A stretch of DNA of 64,000 nucleotides from Kitasatospora indigofera (GCF_014655955.1 NZ_BNBO01000003.1:1-64000); one strand, 5' to 3'. Positions 1-9,584 are shown, numbered from the stretch's first letter. Made by a program: numbers and translations. Notes: generated by a model from the letters alone, not told the origin.

Positions 1-500
1 CGCCAATCGGGACAAAGACACGCCACCAGCGAGTACACCTGACCAAGCCCTACTACCAGTGCGCTCACAACGTCAGGCGAAGCCTCGGGCCGGAGTTGCC
101 GGATCAGAGCTCGTGCGTAGTCCGCCGTCTGGAGAAGCCCCGGGATCAGTGAAGCCTCGAAGTTCCGGACCGACACCGCCTCCGCCTCGAAGCTGATGAA
201 GGAGGCGTAACGCTGGGAGATCACGTCGGAGTACGGCTGCCACCACACCCGTCGCTTGTCCTCCCGAGCGAGTGTCGAAAGGGCTTCGCGAGTCTCCGGG
301 TCAGCGACCTCGTAGACGTCCAGGAGCTTCCCGACTTCGGTCCCACGCACGCCGTATCGACCGGTCTCCAGACGACTGACCTTCGACGGGTGCCAACCCA
401 ACCGGGACGCGACCTCATCGGCTTTCAGATTGAGCCCTTCCCTGATCCTCCGGAGCTCTGAACCGAGCATCCGGCGGCGCACCGTGGGTGCTGCAGGCAT
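1..500 (-). CDS. XRE-family regulator, DUF5753-type, partial at left edge
   Basis: The start codon is at 500 and the gene runs off the left edge, leaving 166 codons. Residues 12-66 form a Cro/C1 helix-turn-helix (ADEVASRLGWHPSKVSRLE). Residues 80-135 match the ligand/effector part of the large actinomycete HTH-DUF5753 family (RRVWWQPYSD, then FEASLIPGLLQTADYA). Codon use is less GC-rich at third positions than in the neighbours (AAT, AAA, AGT, CGT), as is common for these accessory regulators. The last ~18 visible residues (VVGLGQVYSLVACLCPDW) do not look like the charged, Arg-rich stretch expected after PDVVSAL, so the gene may be interrupted near position 60. It diverges from an RsbW-like gene across a 24-bp palindrome that may be its operator. 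The family call is firm; intactness is not. Confidence 0.8.
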   Translation of the reverse strand, partial: MPAAPTVRRRMLGSELRRIREGLNLKADEVASRLGWHPSKVSRLETGRYGVRGTEVGKLLDVYEVADPETREALSTLAREDKRRVWWQPYSDVISQRYASFISFEAEAVSVRNFEASLIPGLLQTADYARALIRQLRPEASPDVVSALVVGLGQVYSLVACLCPDW

Positions 501-571
501 GACCCGCCTCCCCTCATCGCACTGATCCGTCGCAGCACAGTCTGTCGCGCGGCAGAGGCTTCGTCATCCAT

Positions 572-595
572 TTCAAAGTGCACGTGCACTTTGAA
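572..595. promoter_or_regulatory. 24-bp perfect palindrome, candidate operator
   Basis: TTCAAAGTGCAC is followed directly by its exact reverse complement GTGCACTTTGAA. It lies 72 bp upstream of the XRE start (500) and 170 bp upstream of the ATPase start (765), in an AT-richer patch of the divergent intergenic region. A perfect 24-bp palindrome is far beyond chance here. XRE autoregulation is the simplest reading and is inference. Confidence 0.7.
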
Positions 596-764
596 TGACT
601 CACTTGCGCCCGCCGAGCAACAAGCGCCATGCTACTCAAGGTGGCGATCTCGTCGACACAGCGTGACCATCAATCGCCGCTGCCGGGCATCCCTATGCCT
701 GAACTGCCCTCCGTGGCTCAATCCCTCCGGCCATTCGCCGAGTACACCCGAAAGGGGCTCCGCC

Positions 765-1238
765 ATGCCCGAAACCCTCCGGCCCACCCCGTCCGCCGTC
801 ACCGAACAGACCTGCTGGCTGCCGCGCCGCCGCAGATCCGCCGGAGCGGCCCGCCGGCTGCTGCGGGCGTTCCTCTCCGGGCACGAGGGCGGCGAACACT
901 ACGTCGAGGTGGCCGAGTTGCTGCTCAGCGAGCTGGTCACGAACGCGATCGAGCACGCCCATGTACCGGCCGACCGCCTGATCATGGTCCACTTCGCGCT
1001 CGCCGAGGGACGACTGCGGATCGAGGTCCACGACCCCGGCGACCATCACCTCGACACCGGTGCGGCCGTCGCCCTGCCCGCACCGGACGAGGAATCCGGA
1101 CGCGGACTGTGGCTGGTGCGCCACCTGTCGGACCAGTGGGGCTGCCAGGCCCGTACGAGCGGCATCGGCAAGGCCGTCTGGTGCACGGTCGCCCCAGCCC
1201 CCTCCAGCACCCCGACCGCCCGCAGGAGCGCCGCATGA
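765..1238 (+). CDS. RsbW-like ATP-binding protein (HATPase_c, anti-sigma-type)
   Basis: This 157-aa protein carries a GHKL/HATPase_c fold. The N-box is ELLLSELVTNAIEHAH, the G1 box is VHDPGDHH and the G2 box is ESGRGLWLVRHLSDQWG. Such short single-domain ATPases are very abundant in streptomycetes and resemble SpoIIAB/RsbW serine kinases, although few have known partners. I chose ATG 765 because AAAGGGG (751-757) sits 7 nt before it and the conserved domain begins soon after; an in-frame ATG at 591 would add 58 residues of non-conserved sequence. The stop overlaps the next start (ATGA at 1235-1238), so the two genes are probably translationally coupled. Pairing with a divergent XRE gene is a recurrent arrangement. 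The partner sigma or anti-sigma factor is not visible. Confidence 0.85.
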   Translation: MPETLRPTPSAVTEQTCWLPRRRRSAGAARRLLRAFLSGHEGGEHYVEVAELLLSELVTNAIEHAHVPADRLIMVHFALAEGRLRIEVHDPGDHHLDTGAAVALPAPDEESGRGLWLVRHLSDQWGCQARTSGIGKAVWCTVAPAPSSTPTARRSAA

Positions 1239-1564
1239 CCTCCTGCCCCGGCCCCAGCACCGACGGAGCGGTCTACGTCGAGATCGAGGACGTGGCTGCC
1301 CCCGCCCGGTTCGAGCACCTCCCGGACGCCCTCGCCGCGCTCTGGCGCTCGCTGCGCGAACTCCCGCTCGGGGCCGACCAGTCCGACGCCTTCGAGTACT
1401 TCCTCACCCGGCGCGAGGCCGCCGCCCGGGTCCGCGAGTTCCTCGTCCGGGACGGGTCGCTCACCCTCACCCTGCGGATGGACGGCCGCCTGCACTCCGT
1501 CCTGATCCGCCCGGACGGGGAGGACCGGGCCCGCCCCCGCCCGACGACGCACCCCATGCTGTGA
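1235..1564 (+). CDS. hypothetical protein, 109 aa
   Basis: I do not recognise this protein. It starts at ATG 1235, overlapping the upstream ATPase stop by 4 bp, with GCAGGAGCG just before it. The sequence is acidic in the middle and contains VYVEIEDVAAPARFE, LPDALAALWRSL, DAFEYFLTRREAAARVREF and a final strand-rich segment LTLTLRMDGRLHSVLIRP, followed by a short Arg/Pro tail. It has no cysteines suggesting metal binding, apart from Cys4, and no membrane segment. The coupling implies joint expression with the RsbW-like ATPase, so it could be a small partner or substrate; this is inference. Confidence 0.65.
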   Translation: MTSCPGPSTDGAVYVEIEDVAAPARFEHLPDALAALWRSLRELPLGADQSDAFEYFLTRREAAARVREFLVRDGSLTLTLRMDGRLHSVLIRPDGEDRARPRPTTHPML

Positions 1565-1956
1565 CCGGCCCACCGGGCCGCCGCCACGGATCACGCCGCA
1601 GGGCCGGGGAAGAGCAGCCGCCAACCAGCGGCCGAGCCACCCCGCCGAAGGTGAACAATCAAAGGCCTGCATGCGAGTTCATGCGCGCAGCAAAGGTGAA
1701 CTAGGTTACAAACCTTCCAATCCAAGCTGTCCGGTTTGCTCACATCCTGAGACGCATGCGATAGTCGAAGCAGTCCGGGGCGTGACGACGCCCCGGGCGC
1801 GAACCACGGCCGTCCCCGACCTGGCGCGGCCGTCCCCATTGCGCGGTACGCACCCCCTTGACCGGCGCGATGACCTGCACGGGCCTCCACGCCGCACCAC
1901 GGCGACGGGGGCCCTGCGTGTTTTCCGGGGCGGGACGAACGCTTGCGCCGACGGCG
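1565..1956. other. non-coding gap with a possible zinc-finger gene remnant
   Basis: This gap lies between two convergent genes. No intact gene is visible. On the + strand from about 1671 a reading frame contains KPSNPSCPVCSHPETHAIVEAV. This resembles the N-terminus of small CPVC-x-HP proteins common on actinomycete mobile elements, but the similarity stops near 1770. The stretch 1655-1775 is noticeably AT-richer than its surroundings, which fits a decayed insert. A perfect hairpin follows at 1775-1796. Confidence 0.35.
1775..1796. terminator. perfect 9-bp hairpin, likely bidirectional terminator
   Basis: CCGGGGCGT, loop GACG, ACGCCCCGG. It lies between convergent genes (ends 1564 and 1957) and has no U-tract, as is usual for actinomycete intrinsic terminators. 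Confidence 0.55.
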
Positions 1957-2496
1957 TCAGCCGCGCTCGCGGATCTTCAGCTCGAACCAGACGGCCTTGC
2001 CGCGCGGCAGCAGGTCGGCGCCCCAGCGGTCCGCCAGGTCGTCCACCAGTTGCAGGCCGTAGCCGGCCTCGCCGCCCGGCTCGGCGACGATCCGGCAGGG
2101 CAGGGCCCGCGAGGAGTCCCGGACCTCCACCCGCAGCCAGCCGGCCCGGCGCTGCACCTGGAGGCCGACGGTCCGGCCGGCGGCGTGGCGGACGGCGTTC
2201 GCGATCAGCTCGCCGGCCAACAGCTCGCCGGCCTCCAGCAGTTGGTGCAGGCCCCAGGACTGCAGGACGGACAGGACCAACCGCCTGGCCACCGAGGCCG
2301 ACTGGGGCCGGGAGGGCAGCACCACCTCGTCGGACCCGTCCTGCTCGCACATCCGGCCGAAGTAGACCTGCTCCAGCTCGGTCGGGCTGAGCCGCTCCAG
2401 GGCCGCCAGCGCCAGGGGCCGGTGCTCCGACGAGGCGTCACCCAGCAGACCGGACCCAGGATGTGATGACTGTTCCGCTTCGCCCCATCCCGCCAT
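1957..2496 (-). CDS. second RsbW-like ATP-binding protein (HATPase_c)
   Basis: This 179-aa protein has the GHKL ATPase boxes: GELIANAVRHAAG (N-box), VEVRDSSRALP (G1) and EAGYGLQLVDDLADRWG (G2). An N-terminal ~75-residue extension (MAGWGEAEQSSH ... LSPTELEQVYFGRMCEQDG) precedes the domain and is not part of the fold. ATG 2496 is chosen from the reading frame; an overlapping ATG at 2505 is in another frame. It is transcribed away from the Ldt genes but not obviously linked to them. It shares the fold with the protein at 765-1238, but the two are distant paralogues. Function as an anti-sigma kinase is a family inference. Confidence 0.85.
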   Translation of the reverse strand: MAGWGEAEQSSHPGSGLLGDASSEHRPLALAALERLSPTELEQVYFGRMCEQDGSDEVVLPSRPQSASVARRLVLSVLQSWGLHQLLEAGELLAGELIANAVRHAAGRTVGLQVQRRAGWLRVEVRDSSRALPCRIVAEPGGEAGYGLQLVDDLADRWGADLLPRGKAVWFELKIRERG

Positions 2497-2593
2497 GCGC
2501 CCATCATTGCGGAACGCATGCGGCCGCGTACGGACAATGAGCAAACAATCACTATTCGAGGGGCATATGCCGACAGCAAGCGTCCGAAACGGC

Positions 2594-2627
2594 ACTGCCG
2601 GGCACCCCGCGAGGGGTACCCGGCAGT
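2594..2627. terminator. 15-bp hairpin terminator after first Ldt gene
   Basis: ACTGCCGGGCACCCC pairs with GGGGTACCCGGCAGT across a GCGA loop, with one G-T wobble. It begins 16 bp past the stop of the Ldt gene that ends at 2643. Confidence 0.8.
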
Positions 2628-2642
2628 CGTGCGCGCCGTCCG

Positions 2643-3899
2643 CTACCAGGAACCCCAGGGCAGGTTCCAGCCGCTGAGGCCGTTGTCCGGCTCCACCTGG
2701 CCGCGCTTGGAGTTCTGCACCGTGACCACGTCGCCGACCAGCGAGGAATCGTAGAACTTCCCCGCCACGGTGCCGGCGCCGCCGCCCTTCACGTCCTGGA
2801 GGCCGACGCAGCCGTGGCTGGTGTTGTCCTCGCCGAAGGAGTGGCCCCAGTAGTTGCCGTGCACGTAGGTGCCGGTGTCGGTGAGCCGCATCGAGTGCGG
2901 CACCATCAGGTCGTACGGCTCGCCGGTCATCCCCGGGAGGGTGCTGGAGCGCATGTTCACCACGCCCTCCTTCGCGGAGATCACCATCGTCCCGTTCCAG
3001 GTCGGGTGCTCGGGCGAGCCCGAGGTGATCGGCATGACGGAGGTCTGGCCGTCCCGCACCACGGTCATCAGGTGGGTGTTCGCGTCCACCGTGGAGACCT
3101 GCGAGCGGCCGATGGTGAACGGCTCGTCGCGGTCCACCCCGCCGTACACGCCGGGCGCGATCTCCACGCTCTTCAGCCGGTAGTGCACGGTGACCTTGGT
3201 GCCGGGCTTCCAGTACGCCTCGGGGCGCAGGTCCAGCCGGCGGTCGCCGAACCAGTGGCCCTTGACCACGGTGCCGTTGTCGGTCTCGAAGGTGATGCCC
3301 TTCGCCACCTCGGCCTTGTTCTTCACGTCCTTGTCGAAGGCCACCGACAGGATCATGCCGACCCCGTAGGTCTCGCCGTCGGAGATGTTGTCGGTGGGCG
3401 AGGCCTCGCTCTGCGGCGTCAGGGTGGTGAATCCGCTCTCCGCCGTGGCCGGCACCCCGGCCGCGTCGGAGGCCTGCGCGCTGACCCGGTACGCCGTGCC
3501 GACGGCCAGCGGCGCGGCCGGCGTCCAGGCGGCGCCGTCGGCGGTGGCGGCCCCCGGTATCTCCCGGCCGTCCTTGTCGGTGACCTTGACGGCGGTGAGC
3601 TTGCCGCCCGCCACCGAGACCCGCAGCGCGCCCGGGGCCACGCCCTCGGCGCCGTTCTTCGGGGTGATGTCCAGCACCGCCGCCGAGACCTTCGGCTGTG
3701 GCTGCTCCGACCGCGCGCCGGCCGGCGCCGAGGCGCCACCGCCCGCTCCGCCGGCCCCGCCCAGTGCCGCCCCCGCGGGGGGCTGCGAGCCGCCCCCGCC
3801 GCCCCCGCCGCACGCGGTGGCCAGCACCAGCACCCCGCCCAGCACCACGGCGGCCGCTGCCCTGCGTATCGGCCCGACGGGCCTGCGTATCGACTCCAC
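2643..3899 (-). CDS. lipoprotein L,D-transpeptidase (Ig-like + YkuD)
   Basis: This 418-aa protein makes 3-3 (or Braun-type) peptidoglycan cross-links outside the membrane. A lipoprotein signal ends at LVLATAC (lipobox Cys about residue 30), followed by a Gly linker. Two Ig-like domains follow, then the YkuD catalytic domain with HGNYWGHSFG at about 347 and SHGCVGL; the nucleophile is Cys364, with His362 beside it. Architecture and length match LdtMt2-type enzymes. The GTG start at 3899 is preceded by AAGGGAGGGAG. It is the first of three tandem paralogues on this strand. An ECF-type promoter lies at 3926-3958, and three phased repeats lie upstream of that. The family call is firm; the preferred acceptor is unknown. 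Confidence 0.95.
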   Translation of the reverse strand: MESIRRPVGPIRRAAAAVVLGGVLVLATACGGGGGGGSQPPAGAALGGAGGAGGGASAPAGARSEQPQPKVSAAVLDITPKNGAEGVAPGALRVSVAGGKLTAVKVTDKDGREIPGAATADGAAWTPAAPLAVGTAYRVSAQASDAAGVPATAESGFTTLTPQSEASPTDNISDGETYGVGMILSVAFDKDVKNKAEVAKGITFETDNGTVVKGHWFGDRRLDLRPEAYWKPGTKVTVHYRLKSVEIAPGVYGGVDRDEPFTIGRSQVSTVDANTHLMTVVRDGQTSVMPITSGSPEHPTWNGTMVISAKEGVVNMRSSTLPGMTGEPYDLMVPHSMRLTDTGTYVHGNYWGHSFGEDNTSHGCVGLQDVKGGGAGTVAGKFYDSSLVGDVVTVQNSKRGQVEPDNGLSGWNLPWGSW

Positions 3900-3925
3900 G
3901 GCCGACTCCCTCCCTTGATCCCCAG

Positions 3926-3958
3926 CTGACTACACGCCGCGTGTCCGGGAAAAGTTGC
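3926..3958 (-). promoter_or_regulatory. ECF-type promoter of first Ldt gene
   Basis: Read on the minus strand, GCAACT (3958-3953) and CGTGTA (3936-3931) are 16 bp apart. This is the AAC/CGT pattern of ECF sigma promoters. The whole 33-bp block aligns without gaps, 23/33 identical, with the block at 5452-5484 upstream of the second Ldt gene, and both sit 32-33 bp from their start codons. Assignment to a SigE-like envelope-stress factor is inference. Confidence 0.6.
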
Positions 3959-3970
3959 GCCCGTCTCCCG

Positions 3971-4025
3971 ACCGTTACCGCGGGGGTGGAGAACCGTTGC
4001 CGCAGCGGTGGGGAACCGTTTCCGC
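3971..4025. repeat. three phased direct repeats, ACCGTTnCCGC, 22-bp period
   Basis: ACCGTTACCGC (3971-3981), ACCGTTGCCGC (3993-4003) and ACCGTTTCCGC (4015-4025) start exactly 22 bp apart, two helical turns. They lie just upstream of the ECF-type promoter at 3926-3958. Copies two and three share a 19-bp flank (3985-4003 and 4007-4025). This geometry suits a response-regulator or activator array. Confidence 0.65.
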
Positions 4026-4087
4026 GGACCGGTTGCCGGACCGCCCGGCGGCGCCGGCCGCCGCCCCTGACCGGCCCGGAACGCGAA

Positions 4088-4128
4088 CGACCGGGCCGGT
4101 CCCCCTCGGCGGGGGGCCGGCCCGGTCG
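4088..4128. terminator. 12-bp hairpin terminator after second Ldt gene
   Basis: CGACCGGGCCGG pairs with CCGGCCCGGTCG, with further inner C/G pairing. It begins 30 bp past the stop at 4159, so the second Ldt gene ends here and the first has its own promoter. Confidence 0.75.
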
Positions 4129-4158
4129 CGGTACCGGGGTCACGCTCGCGAACAGGGG

Positions 4159-5424
4159 TTACCAGTTCTTGAAGTCCATCGTCCAGCCGCTGAGGCCGTT
4201 GTCCGGCTTCACGGTGGCGCTGGTGGAGTTCTTGATCGTGACCGGGTCGCCGATCATCGAGTCGTTGAAGAACTTGCCCGCCACCGAGGTGTCGCTGCCG
4301 CCCTGGACGTCCTGCATGGAGACGCAGCCGTGGCTGGCGTTGCTCTTGCCGAACGGGTTGGCCCAGTAGTTGCCGTGCACGAAGGTGCCGGAGTCGGTCA
4401 GCCGCATGGCGTGCGGGACGTCCTGGATGTCGTACTCCGCGCCCAGGCCGACGGTCTGGGAGTTCATCCGGGTGACCTTCTCCTTGCTGGAGATCACCAT
4501 GGTGCCGTTCCAGGACGGGTTCTTGGCGTCGCCCAGCGTGACCGGCAGGACGGTCGACTTGCCGTCGCGCACCACGGTCATCTGGTGCGTGGCGGAGTCC
4601 GCGGTGGAGACCTGCGAGCGGCCGATCACGAACGGCTCGTCCTTGTCCACGTCACCGTAGATGCCGGGCGCCACCTCGACGTTCTTGAGGCGGTACTTGA
4701 TCGTCACCTTGGTGCCGGGGTTCCAGTACTTCTCCGGCCGGAAGTCCAGCCGCTGGCTGCCGAACCAGTGGCCCTTGACGGTGGTGCCGTCGCTGGCCAC
4801 GAAGGTGATGCCGTTCAGCACCGCGTCCTGGTTCTTGATCGCCTTGTTGAACTTCACCGAGACGATCATGCCGACGCCGTACGTGGCGTTGTCGGCGATG
4901 TTGTCGTTGGTGGAGACGGTCTTCGCCGGCGTCAGCGTGGTGAACGTGGTGGTCGACGCGGACACCAGCCCGGCCGGGTCGGTCGCCTGGACGTTCACCT
5001 TGTACGCCATGCCCACGGTCAGCGCGCCCGAGGGCGCCCAGCCGAGGCCGTCCGCGGTGATCGCGCCGGCCACCGCCTTGCCGTCCTTGTCGGTCACCTC
5101 GACCGTGGTCAGCTTGCCGCCGGTGACGCCCACCTTGACGCCGTTGGTCGGGTTGACGTCGACGGCGCCGTCCTTGGGCTCGACGTTCAGCACCGCGGTG
5201 GAGGCCTTGGGGGTCTCCTGCGAGGGCGTGGCCGCCCCGCCCGTGGCACCGCCGGTCGCGGCCGTGTCGTTGCTCCCCCCGCCGGCGGCGGTGCCGCCGC
5301 CGCCGTTCGACGAACAGGCGGCCCCCAGCAGCAGCACACCGCCCATCATCACCGCCACGGCGCCACGGCGCCCTCGGTGGTTGGTCCTACGTATAGCGGC
5401 GTTGCCCGCCTGAACCGGCTTCAC
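4159..5424 (-). CDS. lipoprotein L,D-transpeptidase, second paralogue
   Basis: This 421-aa protein has the same architecture as its downstream neighbour. The lipoprotein signal is MMGGVLLLGAAC, followed by a Gly/Thr/Ala linker, Ig-like domains (TAVLNVEPKDGAVDV onward), then YkuD with HGNYWANPFG at about 350 and SHGCVSM; the nucleophile is Cys367. It starts at GTG 5424, with GGGAGGGGAGAG 6-7 nt upstream. It is more similar to the 2643-3899 protein in its last 60 residues (PDNGLSGW in both) than in the Ig part. Its promoter block at 5452-5484 matches that of the first paralogue. The gene sits between two terminator-bounded paralogues, so each is probably its own transcription unit. Confidence 0.95.
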   Translation of the reverse strand: MKPVQAGNAAIRRTNHRGRRGAVAVMMGGVLLLGAACSSNGGGGTAAGGGSNDTAATGGATGGAATPSQETPKASTAVLNVEPKDGAVDVNPTNGVKVGVTGGKLTTVEVTDKDGKAVAGAITADGLGWAPSGALTVGMAYKVNVQATDPAGLVSASTTTFTTLTPAKTVSTNDNIADNATYGVGMIVSVKFNKAIKNQDAVLNGITFVASDGTTVKGHWFGSQRLDFRPEKYWNPGTKVTIKYRLKNVEVAPGIYGDVDKDEPFVIGRSQVSTADSATHQMTVVRDGKSTVLPVTLGDAKNPSWNGTMVISSKEKVTRMNSQTVGLGAEYDIQDVPHAMRLTDSGTFVHGNYWANPFGKSNASHGCVSMQDVQGGSDTSVAGKFFNDSMIGDPVTIKNSTSATVKPDNGLSGWTMDFKNW

Positions 5425-5451
5425 TCGGTCTCTCCCCTCCCGGTATCCACC

Positions 5452-5484
5452 CTGAATACACGCGCTGGTGCCCGGAAGGGTTGC
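5452..5484 (-). promoter_or_regulatory. ECF-type promoter of second Ldt gene
   Basis: On the minus strand GCAACC (5484-5479) and CGTGTA (5462-5457) are separated by 16 bp. This matches the block at 3926-3958 in 23 of 33 positions with no gap. The predicted leader is about 26 nt. Confidence 0.6.
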
Positions 5485-5590
5485 ACCGGGAGCAGATCTT
5501 CTCCATACCGGGCCCCGGGGGCGAGGAGCAGGATAGCCGGGGACGATGAGTGAATCTTCGGCGGGAGCCGGGTGCCTGCCGGGTGCCTGC

Positions 5591-7003
5591 TCAGTGAAGC
5601 GCAGGCGAGCCGCTGGACACTCCGGACGCCGGTGCCGTACCGGTCGTACCGGAGGTACCGGGCGTACCGGGCACGCCGGGCGACGGCCTCCTCCCGGCAG
5701 CCGCGGGCGAGGCCGGGGGCGATGCGGGCGAGGCGGGTGCGGGCGAGGGCGACGCGGGCGACGGCGACGCGGCGGGCACCGGCGTGGCCGGGCCGCCCGG
5801 GCGGAGCGCGCTGCCCGTCAGCCACTGGTCCCAGGGCATGTTCCAGCCGTTCAGCCCGTTGTGCGGCGGCACCGCCTCGCCCGCCGAGCCGCGGACCTCG
5901 ATCACGTCCCCGGTGAGGGTGTGCTCGAACAGCCAGCCCGCCGGGGTCTCGCCCGTCCCGCCGCCCTTGGCGTCGGCCAGGCCGATGCAGCCGTGACTGG
6001 TGTTGTCGTTGCCGAAGACCTCCGGGTCGGCCCAGTAGTTGCCGTGGACGAAGGTGCCGGAGGTGGTCAGCCGCATCGCGTGCGGGACGTCCTTGATGTC
6101 GTACTCGTCGCCGAGGCCCACCGTCTGCGAGTTCATCCGGGTGACCTTGAACTTCTCCGAGACCACCATCGCGCCGAGGTAGGTGCTGTGCTCGGGCGCG
6201 CCGCCGGAGATCTTCAGCTGCCGCACCACCTTGCCGCCCTGGCGGACGGTGAGCGTGTGCGCGTCCAGGTCGACCACGCTGACCTGGGAGCGGCCGACGG
6301 TGAAGCGGACGTCCTTGGTCTGCGTCCCCAGCTCGCCGGGCGCGCCCTGCACGCCCTTGAAGCGCAGCGCCACGCCGACCTTCGTCCCCGGCGCCCAGTA
6401 CCGCTCCGGGCGGAAGTCCAGCCGCTGGTCGCCGAACCAGTGCGCGGCCACCGGCACGGCCGGCTCGGCGGTGACCCGGACCGCCCGCTCCACCGCCGCG
6501 CGGTCCGCGATCGGACGGCTGAAGCGCAGCGAGACGGGCATCCCCACGCCGACCGTGCTGCCGTCCTCCGGGGTGAAGAAGGCCACGAAGGTGCGGGCCT
6601 TGGCGATCGTGCTGAACTTGGTGTGCCGGGTGGCGCGGGCGCCGTCGTGGTCCACCGCGGAGGCGTCCAGCGAGAAGGTGCCGCCCAGCGGCAGCAGGCC
6701 GTCCGGCCTCCAGGAGGCGCCGTCCTCGGCGAGCGTGCCGGGCAGCTCGGCGCCCTTGTTGTCCCGGAACCGGACGGACTCCAGCCGCCCGCCGGGGGCG
6801 ACGGTCACCTTCACCGGCCCCTCCGGGGCGACCTCCCGGCTGCCGTCGCCGGGGGTCACCAGGATCACCGGCCGGGAGGACGGCGGCGGCGGGGCCGGGT
6901 CGCCCCCGCCGCCGCCCGGTGCCCCGCTCCCGGCGCAGCCGGTGAGCAGGCAGAGCCCGAAGGCGGCCGCCCGCCGTGCCCAAACCCGCAGTCCGGGGCG
7001 CAT
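5591..7003 (-). CDS. lipoprotein L,D-transpeptidase with Pro/Ala/Ser-rich tail, third paralogue
   Basis: This 470-aa protein has the signal RRAAAFGLCLLTGC, Ig-like domains, and YkuD with HGNYWADPEVFG and SHGCIGL; the nucleophile is Cys339. Unlike its two neighbours it continues about 76 residues past the NGWNMPWDQW end of the fold as a Pro/Ala/Ser/Thr-rich tail. Part of that tail is encoded by GTACCG-type short repeats (about 5632-5672). A tail like this after a YkuD domain suggests a wall-spanning or flexible C-terminus. ATG 7003 is preceded by GGGAGG. The upstream region lacks the ECF-type block seen at the other two, so it is probably controlled differently. It diverges from glgX. Confidence 0.93.
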   Translation of the reverse strand: MRPGLRVWARRAAAFGLCLLTGCAGSGAPGGGGGDPAPPPPSSRPVILVTPGDGSREVAPEGPVKVTVAPGGRLESVRFRDNKGAELPGTLAEDGASWRPDGLLPLGGTFSLDASAVDHDGARATRHTKFSTIAKARTFVAFFTPEDGSTVGVGMPVSLRFSRPIADRAAVERAVRVTAEPAVPVAAHWFGDQRLDFRPERYWAPGTKVGVALRFKGVQGAPGELGTQTKDVRFTVGRSQVSVVDLDAHTLTVRQGGKVVRQLKISGGAPEHSTYLGAMVVSEKFKVTRMNSQTVGLGDEYDIKDVPHAMRLTTSGTFVHGNYWADPEVFGNDNTSHGCIGLADAKGGGTGETPAGWLFEHTLTGDVIEVRGSAGEAVPPHNGLNGWNMPWDQWLTGSALRPGGPATPVPAASPSPASPSPAPASPASPPASPAAAGRRPSPGVPGTPGTSGTTGTAPASGVSSGSPALH

Positions 7004-7307
7004 CCGGCCTCCCGCTGTGTCCGTCGTCCGCCTGCTCGCCGCCGTCCGGCAGGCGGTCCGACGACGGACCCTCACCAACCGCCCGTTCGCCAGCGTAAGG
7101 GTCCAACCGCTCGATACCGGGCATAACGACCGCGACCCCGGCAGGACACGAACCGGGCCCCGCGGACGGCCTACGCCGTCCGGGCGCGTCCGGGGGCAGA
7201 ATCGTTCACGGTCCGTCACAAGATGATCCGCCACGTGACAGCGGCATCCGATCAGGGAACAAGTGTGGGACGGGGTACGGGACACCCCGTACTGGGAGGG
7301 TGCGGCC
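7004..7307. other. divergent intergenic region ldt / glgX with two hairpins
   Basis: No gene is visible here. CGGACGGC/GCCGTCCG (8 bp, 4-nt loop) lies at 7163-7182. GTACGGG/CCCGTAC (7 bp, 4-nt loop) lies at 7275-7292, ending just before the glgX ribosome-binding site GGGAGGG (7294-7300). The second hairpin could modulate glgX translation or be an operator. I see no convincing -10/-35 pair. Confidence 0.4.

Positions 7308-9584
<2,277 letters not shown>

Noticed and set aside
1957..4143. A 728-codon minus-strand frame joining the ATPase to the Ldt region
   Set aside because: Only its last 179 codons are the real ATPase; the rest lies out of frame with the Ldt gene and is low-complexity.
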